Of a stretch of 45,137 bases of DNA, positions 35,568 to 43,208 are shown piece after piece. The stretch lies in contig DCMF01000081.1 in the NCBI GenBank assembly GCA_002321305.1, positions 1 through 45,137 on the forward strand, given 5' to 3'. The notes under the pieces were generated by a model that ran no database searches, had not been told where the DNA came from, and saw nothing but the letters and a program-made list of their open reading frames with translations. This DNA comes from Verrucomicrobia bacterium UBA1629. Its GTDB lineage: Bacteria > Verrucomicrobiota > Kiritimatiellia > RFP12 > UBA1067. A program made the translations under genes and the position numbers. Positions within the stretch are counted from its first letter, which is position 1; each line of letters opens with the position of its first letter.

Positions 35568-36148
35568 CGGGTGCGCTCCTTGCCGGCCTGCTGGTCGCGA
35601 CCAACGCGACGCCGCACGCGCTCGTGGCGGAGTGCCGCGCGCGGATTCCCGCGCATGTCGAGCTGTCGGGGCGGCTCGTCCTGCGCAACCGCCGGGGCGT
35701 CGTCAAGGCCGAGCACGCCTACGTCCTCACGCGCACGGCGGGAAAGACGGCGCTCGCGGTTGACGGGCGGCCCTATGCGCCGCCGGCGGACGCCGCGCGC
35801 GCGGCGGAGGGCATCCTCGGGACGGACGTGACGTGGAGCGACCTCTCGCTCGACTACCTCTGGTGGGACGACGTGTCCTTCGACGCGGAACGCGAGGGCG
35901 AGACGGTGCACGGGCAGGTCTGCGCCGTCGTCGTGCTGCGGCAGGGCGCGCGGACGGTCCGCGTGTGGATCGACCGAAAGACGGGCGCGCTCCTGCAGGC
36001 GGAGGAGTTTGCGGGCACGCGGCGTGTGCGCCGGCTCTGGGGCGCGCGCCTCAAGAAGTTCGGCGACCGCTGGATGGCGAATGTCATGGAGGTCGAGACC
36101 GAGGGGTCTGGCCATCGCACGAAAATCACCGTGGAGGAACTCAAATGA
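35564..36148 (+). CDS. LolA-like outer membrane lipoprotein-sorting protein
   Basis: The 194-aa protein has a short hydrophobic N-terminus (MTGALLAGLLVATNA). The beta-rich domain resembles the outer-membrane lipoprotein-sorting family (LolA-like, TP0789 type): SGRLVLRNRRGVVKAEHAYVL, DLSLDYLWWDDVSF, VWIDRKTGALLQAEEF and FGDRWMANVMEVET. Such proteins are thought to carry lipids or lipoproteins across the periplasm. ATG overlaps the stop of the TPR gene and the stop overlaps the AsmA-like gene. Family assignment is by pattern only. Confidence 0.65.
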   Translation: MTGALLAGLLVATNATPHALVAECRARIPAHVELSGRLVLRNRRGVVKAEHAYVLTRTAGKTALAVDGRPYAPPADAARAAEGILGTDVTWSDLSLDYLWWDDVSFDAEREGETVHGQVCAVVVLRQGARTVRVWIDRKTGALLQAEEFAGTRRVRRLWGARLKKFGDRWMANVMEVETEGSGHRTKITVEELK

Positions 36149-37044
36149 TGAAACTGGTCAAGTTCGTTTTCAAGACTCTGGTCGCGCTGGCCCTGCTGGC
36201 CGTCCTGCTCGTGGCGACGCTGCCGCTCTGGCTCGGCCCGGTGGCGCGTCCACTCGCCAACCGGATCGCGCCGAAGGTCACGCAGACCGACTTCAGCCTC
36301 GGGCACCTGTCGCTCAACCCGTACACGGGCCGGCTGGTGGTCGGCGACGTGCAGGTCGGGAACCCGGCGGGCTATTCCGAGCCGCGCGCGGCCAGCCTCG
36401 GACGCCTCGTCGTGTCCGTCGACCCGACGACCGTCCTGGGCGATGTCGTCCATGTCCGCGAGGTGGCGCTGTCGGACTGCTTCGTCTCCTACCTCTACGG
36501 CGGCGAGAACGGAGTCGACAACATCACGCAGCTGCGGATGAACGTCGCCGGCGGCAAGGAGAAGTACGAGGCCGACCGGCGCCGTCAGGAGTCGGAGGAG
36601 GAGACGTCCGCGCAGCTGCCCGTCGAGGCCGACGGGGAGGAGGGGCCGTCGCGGCGTCTCGTCATCGACCGTCTGACGATCACGGGCGTGCGCGTGAAGC
36701 TCCAGATGCTCACGCTGCCCGTGCCGCCGATCACGCTGACGGACCTCGGCAAGAAGTCGGGCGGCCTGACGCTTGCCGAGCTGACGGTTCGGGTCTGGGA
36801 TGCGGTCCTGCAGGGCGCGACCAGGGCCGGGGACGGCGCGTCGGCGCTCGGCGGGCTCATCAACACGACGGCGGGTGGCCTGGGCACGGCGGTCAAGGAC
36901 GCCGGGAAGACCACGGGCGAGTCGCTGAAGGCCGCGACGGATTCGCTCCAGTCGGCCGCCGGCTCGGTCAATGACGGCGTGAAGAAGGCGGCGGACGAGG
37001 CGAAGCGGACGGCGGAGGCCGTCAAGAAGCTCCTGGGCCGCTGA
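36145..37044 (+). CDS. AsmA-like (DUF748-type) envelope protein
   Basis: The 299-aa protein has one N-terminal membrane helix (about residues 3-32). A periplasmic beta-rich domain follows, with ITQTDFSLGHLSLNPYTGRL-like spacing (residues about 45-65) and RLVVSVDPTTVLGDVVHVREVALSDCFVSY, a pattern of AsmA/DUF748 proteins that bridge the envelope. It is much shorter than typical AsmA proteins. The end (about 230-299) is an Ala/Lys/Asp-rich helix with LEA-like repeats (AVKDAGKTTGESLKAATDSL). It is the last gene of the TPR-LolA-like set. Confidence 0.65.
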   Translation: MMKLVKFVFKTLVALALLAVLLVATLPLWLGPVARPLANRIAPKVTQTDFSLGHLSLNPYTGRLVVGDVQVGNPAGYSEPRAASLGRLVVSVDPTTVLGDVVHVREVALSDCFVSYLYGGENGVDNITQLRMNVAGGKEKYEADRRRQESEEETSAQLPVEADGEEGPSRRLVIDRLTITGVRVKLQMLTLPVPPITLTDLGKKSGGLTLAELTVRVWDAVLQGATRAGDGASALGGLINTTAGGLGTAVKDAGKTTGESLKAATDSLQSAAGSVNDGVKKAADEAKRTAEAVKKLLGR

Positions 37045-37070
37045 GGGCCGTCCGCTGACCGCGTCTTGGC

Positions 37071-38282
37071 ATGGCACTTGCGCTCCAGCCCCGAATGGCC
37101 CAGCGGCAGGTCGCGACGCCCGCGATGCTGCTGGAGTTCTCGCTGCTGCAGCTTCCCCTGGGCGAGCTGCGCGAGGCGGTGAAGAAGGAGGTCGATGCGA
37201 ACCCGGCCCTTGAGATCGCGCGCGACTTCAACCCCGGACGCGGCGTGCGCGGCGCGTCGGAGGGGTTCGACTTCGAGCGCGTGGCCGCCGAGGGCGGCGA
37301 GAGCCTGGAAGACCACATCCTCGGCGAGCTGCGCATGGACGGCGTCGAGGGGCGCGACCTGGAGCTGTGCCGCGCGATCGTCGCGGAGCTGGACGACGAC
37401 GGGCGCTTCAGGGGCTCCTACCCCGACCTCGCGATGACGACGGGCGCGACCGAGGCCGAACTGGAGAAGGCCCGCCGGCGCATCCTCGCGATCGACCCGA
37501 AGGGGTGCGGCGCGCACGACCTCGCCGAATGCTACCGCGCGCAGCTCGACCGCATTCCCGCCGCGAAGCGTCCGGCGGCCGAGAAGGCCGTCGACGAGCT
37601 CGCGCAGGCGATCGCGCAGGGGAGGACGGAGACGTTCCGCCCGTCGGACATCGCCTCGTTCCGGCTGCTCCAGTCGCTGGAGCCGTTCCCCGGCCGCCTC
37701 TACGACCGGCGGCGCGTCGAGACGGTCGTGCCGGACGTGCGGGTCGATGCCGACGGCACGGTCGAGGTCGACCAGGGCGACATCCCCGAGCTGCGCGTCT
37801 CGCCCAAGTACGTGGAGCTCGCGAAGGACCGCGAGGCCGACCCGGAGGCGCGGGCGTTCGCGGCGGAGAAGGTCAAGCGGGCGCGCGAGTTCCGCGAGGC
37901 GCTCGTCCGGCGGCAGGAGGCGATGGAGACGATCGCGGAGGCGGCCGTCGGCGGGCAGCTCGCGTTCCTGAAGCAGGGTCCGGCCGGCCTGAAGCGGCTG
38001 ACGATGAGCGAGGTCGCCCGCAAGGCGAAGTGCGACGTCTCGACCGTCTCGCGCGCGGCCGCGCGCAAGTACGTGAAGACGCCGCGCGGGACAGTGCCCC
38101 TGCGGAAGTTCTTCCAGCTCGTCGACCAGGCACCTGTCGAGAAGCTGCGCGCGATCCTGGGCTCGCTCCCGGCCGGGACGCACGTCTCCGACCAGAAGGT
38201 CTCGGAGATGATGAAGGCGGCCGGCTTCCCGATGGCGCGGCGGACGGTGGCGAAGTACCGCCTGCGGTTTGCGGGGCGGTGA
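37071..38282 (+). CDS. rpoN: RNA polymerase sigma-54 factor RpoN
   Basis: Sigma-54 recognises -24/-12 promoters and needs an ATP-driven activator. The 403-aa protein has an N-terminal activator-interacting region that is less Gln-rich than usual (ATPAMLLEFSLLQLPLGEL), and then almost no acidic region II. The core-binding domain follows (DIASFRLLQSLEPFPGRLY), then the helix-turn-helix (LTMSEVARKAKCDVSTVSRAA) and the RpoN box ARRTVAKYR at the end. It is shorter than the roughly 480 residues of most RpoN proteins. The only clear target in the window is the promoter of gltB. No activator gene was found here. Confidence 0.93.
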   Translation: MALALQPRMAQRQVATPAMLLEFSLLQLPLGELREAVKKEVDANPALEIARDFNPGRGVRGASEGFDFERVAAEGGESLEDHILGELRMDGVEGRDLELCRAIVAELDDDGRFRGSYPDLAMTTGATEAELEKARRRILAIDPKGCGAHDLAECYRAQLDRIPAAKRPAAEKAVDELAQAIAQGRTETFRPSDIASFRLLQSLEPFPGRLYDRRRVETVVPDVRVDADGTVEVDQGDIPELRVSPKYVELAKDREADPEARAFAAEKVKRAREFREALVRRQEAMETIAEAAVGGQLAFLKQGPAGLKRLTMSEVARKAKCDVSTVSRAAARKYVKTPRGTVPLRKFFQLVDQAPVEKLRAILGSLPAGTHVSDQKVSEMMKAAGFPMARRTVAKYRLRFAGR

Positions 38283-38310
38283 GCGCGCGGCGGCGTGGCG
38301 CGGGCGATTT

Positions 38311-38319
38311 TGGTATAAT
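38311..38319 (+). promoter_or_regulatory. Extended -10 promoter of argF
   Basis: TGGTATAAT has a perfect -10 (38314-38319) with extended TG; the expected -35 position is GC-only. Transcription should start near 38326, with GAAAGGAA just before the argF ATG. Confidence 0.75.
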
Positions 38320-38349
38320 GTGCAGACTTCTGAAAGGAACCGCAACGAC

Positions 38350-39357
38350 ATGCTGACTTGGATGGATTCGCTGAAGGGGCGCTCGATGATGCGCCTCGCC
38401 TCGTTCACCGACGAGGAGATGAAGAACCTGATCGAGCTCTCGGCGCAGCTCAAGGCGCGCCGCGCCGCCGGGGTGCGCGGCGACCTCCTGCACCGCAAGA
38501 ACGTCGCGCTCATCTTCGAGAAGAGCTCGACGCGCACGCGCAACTCGACGCTGGTCGCGATCCGCGACGAGGGCGGCAACGGCGAGTACCTGACGCGGCC
38601 CGACATCCACTTCGGCAAGAAGGAGTCGGTGAAGGACACCGCGCGCGTCCTCGGTCGCATCTACGACGGCATCCTCTTCCGCGGCTTCCGCCAGCGCGAC
38701 TGCGAAGACCTCGCGAAGCATTCGGGCGTGCCGGTCTGGAACGGCCTCACCGACGACTACCACCCGACGCAGATCTTCGCCGACCTGCTGACGGTCAAGG
38801 AGAACTTCGGCGCGCTTGACGCGAACACGTGCGTCGCCTACGTCGGCGACGGCCGCAACAACGTCGCGAACTCGCTCATGATGGGCTGCGCGAAATGCGG
38901 CGTGCGCTACGTCTGCTGCTGCCCGAAGGAGCTGCGGCCCGACGAGGCGGTGCTGGCCGAGGCCGAGGCGGTCGCCACGCGCAACGGCGTCGACATCCGC
39001 GTCTTCGAAAACCCGGCGGAAGGCGTGAAGGGCGCGAACGTCCTGTACACGGACGTCTGGGTCTCGATGGGCGAGGAGGCGAAGACCGCCGAGCGCATCC
39101 GGATGCTGCGCCCCTACCAGATCAACATGGATCTCATGCGGGCGACGGGCAACCTCGACGGACGGCTCCTCTTCCTCCACTGCCTGCCGGCGTTCCACGA
39201 CTTCAGCACCGAGGTCACGAAGGCCTGCGGCGCGCTGGAGGTGACGGACGAGGTCTTCGAGTCGAAGTACTCGAAGGTCTTCGACGAGTCCGAGAACCGC
39301 ATGCACACGATCAAGGCGCTGCTCGTCTCGGCCCTCTGCGACCGCGCGGCGGTCTGA
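38350..39357 (+). CDS. argF: Ornithine carbamoyltransferase ArgF
   Basis: This enzyme makes citrulline from ornithine and carbamoyl phosphate. The 335-aa protein contains the carbamoyl phosphate site EKSSTRTRNS, the family motif HPTQIFADLLT, DVWVSMGEE (ornithine side) and the catalytic HCLPAFHD. These residues favour ornithine over aspartate as substrate. It stands alone, away from other arg genes, with its own promoter. Whether it acts in arginine synthesis or breakdown cannot be settled, as no arcA or arcC is nearby. Confidence 0.96.
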   Translation: MLTWMDSLKGRSMMRLASFTDEEMKNLIELSAQLKARRAAGVRGDLLHRKNVALIFEKSSTRTRNSTLVAIRDEGGNGEYLTRPDIHFGKKESVKDTARVLGRIYDGILFRGFRQRDCEDLAKHSGVPVWNGLTDDYHPTQIFADLLTVKENFGALDANTCVAYVGDGRNNVANSLMMGCAKCGVRYVCCCPKELRPDEAVLAEAEAVATRNGVDIRVFENPAEGVKGANVLYTDVWVSMGEEAKTAERIRMLRPYQINMDLMRATGNLDGRLLFLHCLPAFHDFSTEVTKACGALEVTDEVFESKYSKVFDESENRMHTIKALLVSALCDRAAV

Positions 39358-39360
39358 TTA

Positions 39361-39369
39361 TGATATAAT
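39361..39369 (+). promoter_or_regulatory. Extended -10 promoter of the NifU-like gene
   Basis: TGATATAAT lies 4 nt after the argF stop, with -10 at 39364-39369. The next start codon is at 39379, only 9 nt after the box, so the transcript would have a leader of about 2-3 nt and no ribosome binding site. Confidence 0.65.
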
Positions 39370-39378
39370 ACCTGCGCT

Positions 39379-39600
39379 ATGGAAGAGAAAATCAAGGCGA
39401 AACTGGAGGAGTTGCGCGCCGGGCTTCAGGCCGACGGCGGCGACCTCGAACTGGTGAAGATCGACGGCAAGGTCGTGTACCTCAAACTCGTCGGGCACTG
39501 CGGCAGCTGTCCCTTCGCGATGATGACGCTCAAGCAGGGCATCGAGGTTGGCTTGCAGGAGATCGATCCCGAAATCACGGTCGAGAGGGTCGAGGCGTGA
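39379..39600 (+). CDS. NifU C-terminal domain (Nfu-type) Fe-S scaffold protein
   Basis: The 73-aa protein is a single NifU-like domain: LRAGLQADGGDLELV, then the cluster-binding CGSCPFAMMTLKQGIE with its CxxC. Such small Nfu proteins carry [4Fe-4S] clusters to targets. The stop overlaps the GTG start of iorB, so cluster delivery and an Fe-S-dependent oxidoreductase may be linked. This is inference from position. Confidence 0.9.
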   Translation: MEEKIKAKLEELRAGLQADGGDLELVKIDGKVVYLKLVGHCGSCPFAMMTLKQGIEVGLQEIDPEITVERVEA

Positions 39601-40193
39601 AGACGGTCAACGTTTCGCTCGTCGGCGTCGGCGGGCAGGGCATCATCCTGACGGCCGACCTCCTCGCGAAGACGGCGGCCCTCGCGGGCTACGACGTCAA
39701 GAAGTCCGAGATCCACGGCATGTCCCAGCGCGGCGGCTCGGTGACGAGCCAGGTGCGCTTCGGCGCGTCCGTCGCCTCGCCGATCATCCAGGAGGGGACG
39801 GCCGACGTGCTCGTCTCGTTCGACAAGCTGGAGGCCCTGCGCCACGCGGGCATCCTCGCGAAGGGCGGCACGGCGTTCGTGAACGACACGTACCTGACGC
39901 CGGTGACGGTCTCGTCCGGCCAGCAGGCGGACGTCGAAGACCTCGACGGCAAGCTCAGGAAGGCGTTCGGGCGGCTCGTGCTCGTCGATGCGATGAAGGT
40001 CGCGACGGAGGAGGTCGGCAACCCGCGCACGATGAACATGGTCATCGCGGGCGCGCTCTCGGCGTTCTGCCCGTTTGAGGAGAAGACCTGGCACGACGCC
40101 CTCGCGCAGCTCCTGACGGGGCCGAAGGCGAAGCTGCTCGACATCAACCTGAAGGCGTTCGCGCTCGGCCGCGCGGCGGCGCAGGCCCGGTGA
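39597..40193 (+). CDS. iorB: Indolepyruvate:ferredoxin oxidoreductase beta subunit IorB
   Basis: The 198-aa protein matches the gamma-domain family of 2-oxoacid:ferredoxin oxidoreductases. It has NVSLVGVGGQGIILTADLLA, KKSEIHGMSQRGGSVTSQVR and FDKLEALR, the IorB type. With IorA, it would convert aryl pyruvates to aryl-CoA during amino acid fermentation. The catalytic alpha subunit is not in this window, which is unusual because the two are normally adjacent. The start codon is GTG, overlapping the NifU-like gene stop. Confidence 0.9.
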   Translation: MKTVNVSLVGVGGQGIILTADLLAKTAALAGYDVKKSEIHGMSQRGGSVTSQVRFGASVASPIIQEGTADVLVSFDKLEALRHAGILAKGGTAFVNDTYLTPVTVSSGQQADVEDLDGKLRKAFGRLVLVDAMKVATEEVGNPRTMNMVIAGALSAFCPFEEKTWHDALAQLLTGPKAKLLDINLKAFALGRAAAQAR

Positions 40194-40227
40194 AGCCTGG
40201 CCGGCGCGAAGACGGCCGGCGCTTGCG

Positions 40228-40593
40228 ATGGAAAAGCTGATTCAGACATTCGTGGCGGGCGGGCCGGTCATGTGGCCGATCCTCGGCCTGTCGGTTCTCG
40301 GCCTCGCGATCCTGATCTGGAAGGCCCTCGCGTTCCGGGCGGGCCGCCGCGACGGTAAGGGCCTCACGATCGTCTCGACGATCATCACGGCCGAGCCGAT
40401 GCTCGGAATCCTCGGCACGGTGACGGGCATCATGCAGACGTTCGGCGCGCTGAACGGCGCGGACGGCGTCGCGAACCCGATGGCGGCGACGGCGGGCATC
40501 GGCGAGGCGCTGATCACGACGGCGGCGGGCCTCATCGCCTCGCTGATCCTCCTGTTCCCCTACAACATCCTGGAGCGCCATGCCGAAGACTAG
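40228..40593 (+). CDS. Minimal ExbB/TolQ/MotA-family proton channel protein
   Basis: At 121 aa this is about half the usual ExbB length. It keeps the first membrane helix (about residues 13-33, MWPILGLSVLGLAILIWKAL), then reaches the conserved second helix almost at once (EPMLGILGTVTGIMQTFGAL) and the third (GIGEALITTAAGLIASLILL). The large cytoplasmic region normally between helix 1 and helix 2 is missing. Motifs of the channel helices are kept, so it may still be functional. It overlaps the exbD gene by 14 nt. A GC-rich inverted repeat (GCCGGC twice) lies just upstream of its start. Confidence 0.88.
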   Translation: MEKLIQTFVAGGPVMWPILGLSVLGLAILIWKALAFRAGRRDGKGLTIVSTIITAEPMLGILGTVTGIMQTFGALNGADGVANPMAATAGIGEALITTAAGLIASLILLFPYNILERHAED

Positions 40594-40978
40594 GCGGCGG
40601 CGCGGCGCGCGGCTGGAGATGACGTCGCTCATGGACGTCATGTTCCTCGTCCTCGTCTTCTTCATCTACTGCATCTTCGACATGACGGTGCACAAGGGCC
40701 TCAAGGTCGACCTGCCGAACGCGGCGGGGGCGGACGAGAAGGGCGAGCGGGTCGTCCTGACGATCGGGCCGGACGACGCGCTGCAGCTCAACGGCGAGGC
40801 GACGACGCGCGCGGCGGCGCTCGCGAAGGTGAAAAGCCTCTACGCGGCGGACATGAAGCTGCCCGTGCTGATCTCCGGCGACCGCAAGTCGTCGCTGGGC
40901 ATGGGCGTCGAGCTGCTGTCCGAGCTGAAGGCGGCGGGTGTCGAGAAAGTCAGCTTCCAGGTGAGCGGCAAGCCGTGA
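40580..40978 (+). CDS. ExbD/TolR-family biopolymer transport protein
   Basis: This 132-aa inner-membrane protein has one N-terminal helix, SLMDVMFLVLVFFIYCIF, containing the conserved Asp needed for proton-driven work. A periplasmic ExbD domain follows (KVDLPNAAGADEKGERVVLTIGPDDALQLNGE). Length is typical. It sits between the small ExbB and TonB, with overlaps on both sides, forming one energising complex for outer membrane transport. Confidence 0.92.
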   Translation: MPKTRRRRGARLEMTSLMDVMFLVLVFFIYCIFDMTVHKGLKVDLPNAAGADEKGERVVLTIGPDDALQLNGEATTRAAALAKVKSLYAADMKLPVLISGDRKSSLGMGVELLSELKAAGVEKVSFQVSGKP

Positions 40979-41691
40979 GGTTCGGCGTCGCCATTTTTCT
41001 CTCGATCCTGTTCCACGCGGTTCTCGCGGCGGCGCTGGCCGTCTGCGTCGATTGCGCGCCCGCGCCGGATGCGCTCGCGCAGCTTGACCTGTCGAGCGTC
41101 GACCTGTCGTTCGCCGAGACGGAAGACGAGACGGCGGCGGTTCAGCCGACGCTCGCGTCCGCGCCGGACGAGCCCGTGCCCGAAGAGCCGCCGCCGCCCG
41201 AGCCGGAGCGTCCGCCGGAGAGCGAGTCGCCGAAGGAGCTGCCGCCGGAGCCGGACGCGCTGAAGCTGCCGGAGCCTCCGCCGGAGCGACCGCCGCTCGA
41301 AACGCCGAAAGTCGAGCCGCCCAAGAAGGAAGATTTTCCTCCGAAGGAAGAGCCGCCGCCGCGTCCGCCGGTCGCCGCGTCGGCTCCGGCGCCGGCCGTC
41401 GCGCCGCGCCAGGCGCGGGTCGATGCGCCGCCGAGTCCGCGCAAGAGCATCAAACCGGACTATCCGAAGGGCGCGCGTCAGCGCGGCGAGCAGGGCGACG
41501 TGACGCTGGAACTGCACGTCACGGCGTCCGGCACGGTCGGCGACGTGACGGTCGTGTCCGCCAGCGGCTACCCGGAGCTGGACGAGGCGGCCGTGAAGGC
41601 GGCGCGGGCGGCGCGGTTCCGTCCCGCGCGCGCGAGCGGTCGGCCCGTCGCCTCCACTGCGCGCCTGGCGCTCAAGTTCAGGCTGAAGTAG
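40975..41691 (+). CDS. TonB-family energy transducer
   Basis: The 238-aa protein starts with a membrane anchor (FGVAIFLSILFHAVLAAALA). It continues with a long Pro/Glu-rich periplasmic spacer (about 60-150, repeated PPPEPE-like units) and ends with a TonB C-terminal domain (KPDYPKGARQRGEQGDVTLE, then SASGYPELDEAAVKAARAARF). It should transmit proton-motive energy to outer membrane receptors, but no receptor gene is seen in the window. The GTG start overlaps the exbD stop. Confidence 0.93.
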   Translation: MRFGVAIFLSILFHAVLAAALAVCVDCAPAPDALAQLDLSSVDLSFAETEDETAAVQPTLASAPDEPVPEEPPPPEPERPPESESPKELPPEPDALKLPEPPPERPPLETPKVEPPKKEDFPPKEEPPPRPPVAASAPAPAVAPRQARVDAPPSPRKSIKPDYPKGARQRGEQGDVTLELHVTASGTVGDVTVVSASGYPELDEAAVKAARAARFRPARASGRPVASTARLALKFRLK

Positions 41692-41710
41692 CCCTCGCGC
41701 CTCTGACATA

Positions 41711-41719
41711 TGGTATAAT
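41711..41719 (+). promoter_or_regulatory. Extended -10 promoter of ribE
   Basis: TGGTATAAT has -10 at 41714-41719. The leader of about 40 nt has no resemblance to the FMN riboswitch. No -35 box is evident. Confidence 0.7.
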
Positions 41720-41766
41720 TTGCGCCGAAGTCGGCACGGAGCCGATAGGGAAAGGTTGACGGAAAG

Positions 41767-42396
41767 ATGTTTACAGGTTTGGTCCAGCGAATCGGCACGG
41801 TGAAGCGCGTGAGCCGTGGTCGCGGGCTTGTCCTTGAAATCGCGGCGGACGCCCCGTGGGCGCAACCGCTGGAAGCGGGCGAGTCCGTGGCCGTTGACGG
41901 CGTGTGCCTGACGGTCGTGCAGGGAGACGGCGCGCGCTTCACGGCGGATGTCCTGCGCGAGACGGAGGAGCGCACGGGGCTTGCGGCCCTCGTGCCGGGC
42001 GCGAAGGTGAATCTCGAACGCGCCGTGCGGGCGGGCGAGCCGCTGGGCGGCCACCTCGTGCAGGGGCACGTCGATTCGCGCGGCACGGTCGCGGCGATCG
42101 TCCCGAAGGGGCGCGACCGCCAGCTGCGCGTTCGGTGCGGACGTGTCCTCGCCGCGCAGTCCGTCCTCAAGGGCTCCGTGACGATCGACGGCGTGTCGTT
42201 GACGATCTCTGCGCTTGGCGACGACTGGCTCGGCGTCGATCTCATTCCCACGACGGCGCGCGAGACGACGCTCGGCGCGAAGAAGGTGGGTGACGGCGTG
42301 AATCTCGAAGGTGACGTCGTCGGCAAGTACCTTGCGAAGAGTGCGCCGCGTTCGGGTCTCACCGAAGAGGCCTTATCCGCCGCCGGCTTCTGCTAA
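41767..42396 (+). CDS. ribE: Riboflavin synthase (alpha subunit type)
   Basis: This enzyme makes riboflavin from two molecules of 6,7-dimethyl-8-ribityllumazine. The 209-aa protein has two lumazine-binding repeats. The first starts MFTGLVQRIGTVKRV and carries VDGVCLTVV; the second has GGHLVQGHVDSRGTV and TIDGVSLTI. Length is standard. It is followed 14 nt later by the HD hydrolase gene. Confidence 0.96.
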   Translation: MFTGLVQRIGTVKRVSRGRGLVLEIAADAPWAQPLEAGESVAVDGVCLTVVQGDGARFTADVLRETEERTGLAALVPGAKVNLERAVRAGEPLGGHLVQGHVDSRGTVAAIVPKGRDRQLRVRCGRVLAAQSVLKGSVTIDGVSLTISALGDDWLGVDLIPTTARETTLGAKKVGDGVNLEGDVVGKYLAKSAPRSGLTEEALSAAGFC

Positions 42397-42410
42397 TGGA
42401 GCGCATGTAG

Positions 42411-43208
42411 ATGGACTTGGAGAGCCTGACGAGACTTTACGACGCCTATGTCGACACGTTCCGCACGGATGACGGGCAGCTGCCGACGATGATGCAGCTC
42501 AAGCGGACGCACACGGCGTTCGTCGTGCGGAACGCGGAGGCGATCGCGGACGGCGAGGGCTTCCCGCCCGAGGCGCGCGAGGCCGCGCTCGCCGCCGCGC
42601 TCCTGCATGACACGGGCCGCTACGAGCAGCTGCGCCGCTACGACACCTTTCGCGACTCGGAGTCGGTCGACCACGCCGTCTTCTCCTGGGAGATCGTCCG
42701 GGAGAAGGGGTGGACGGACGAGCCGGCGGTTCTTGACGCCGTGCTCTGGCACAACCGCCGCGACCTGCCCGCGCAGATGGCGCCTCTGACGGCGCTCGCC
42801 GCGCACACGGTGCGCGATGCGGACAAGCTCGACATCTTCCGCGTCCTTGAGGACCAGATCCGGCACACCGACTGGCGGAAGGATTCGCGCGCGTTCTGGA
42901 ACCTGGCGGTGTCCGCGCCGCCGAACCCGGCCGTCGTCGCCTGCATCGAGCGTGGCGAGGCCGTCGACTACCAGGACATCCGCTCGCTCTCCGACTTCGT
43001 GCTGATCCAGGTCGGCTGGATGATTTCAGGGCTCCATTTCGCGACGGCGCGCCGCCTGTGCGCCGCACGGGGGCATCTGGCGTTCCGGCGCGGCTTCCTG
43101 CATCAGCTGTCGTCCGCCCCGGCGATCGACCGCGTCTGCGACCTGGCCGCCGCACGGCTGCCGGCGACCGCCCGTTCCGGCGACTCGGCAGGGGGGGCGG
43201 GCGCATGA
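42411..43208 (+). CDS. HD-domain phosphohydrolase
   Basis: The 265-aa protein has an HD domain with metal ligands in KRTHTAFV (His), LLHDTGRYEQ (His-Asp) and AHTVRDADKLDIFR (Asp). HD proteins hydrolyse nucleotides or phosphoesters; the RDADKLD motif is common in small HD hydrolases. The C-terminal part (about 170-265) has no clear match. The stop overlaps dxr (ATGA). Confidence 0.85.
   Translation: MDLESLTRLYDAYVDTFRTDDGQLPTMMQLKRTHTAFVVRNAEAIADGEGFPPEAREAALAAALLHDTGRYEQLRRYDTFRDSESVDHAVFSWEIVREKGWTDEPAVLDAVLWHNRRDLPAQMAPLTALAAHTVRDADKLDIFRVLEDQIRHTDWRKDSRAFWNLAVSAPPNPAVVACIERGEAVDYQDIRSLSDFVLIQVGWMISGLHFATARRLCAARGHLAFRRGFLHQLSSAPAIDRVCDLAAARLPATARSGDSAGGAGA

Noticed and set aside
40199..40222. 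A terminator between iorB and the small ExbB gene
   Set aside because: The GCCGGC inverted repeat has no T-tract and the stem is only 6 bp.
41142..41453. Gly/Ser-rich - strand protein opposite tonB
   Set aside because: It is the antisense of the Pro/Glu-rich spacer of TonB and has no independent start signals.
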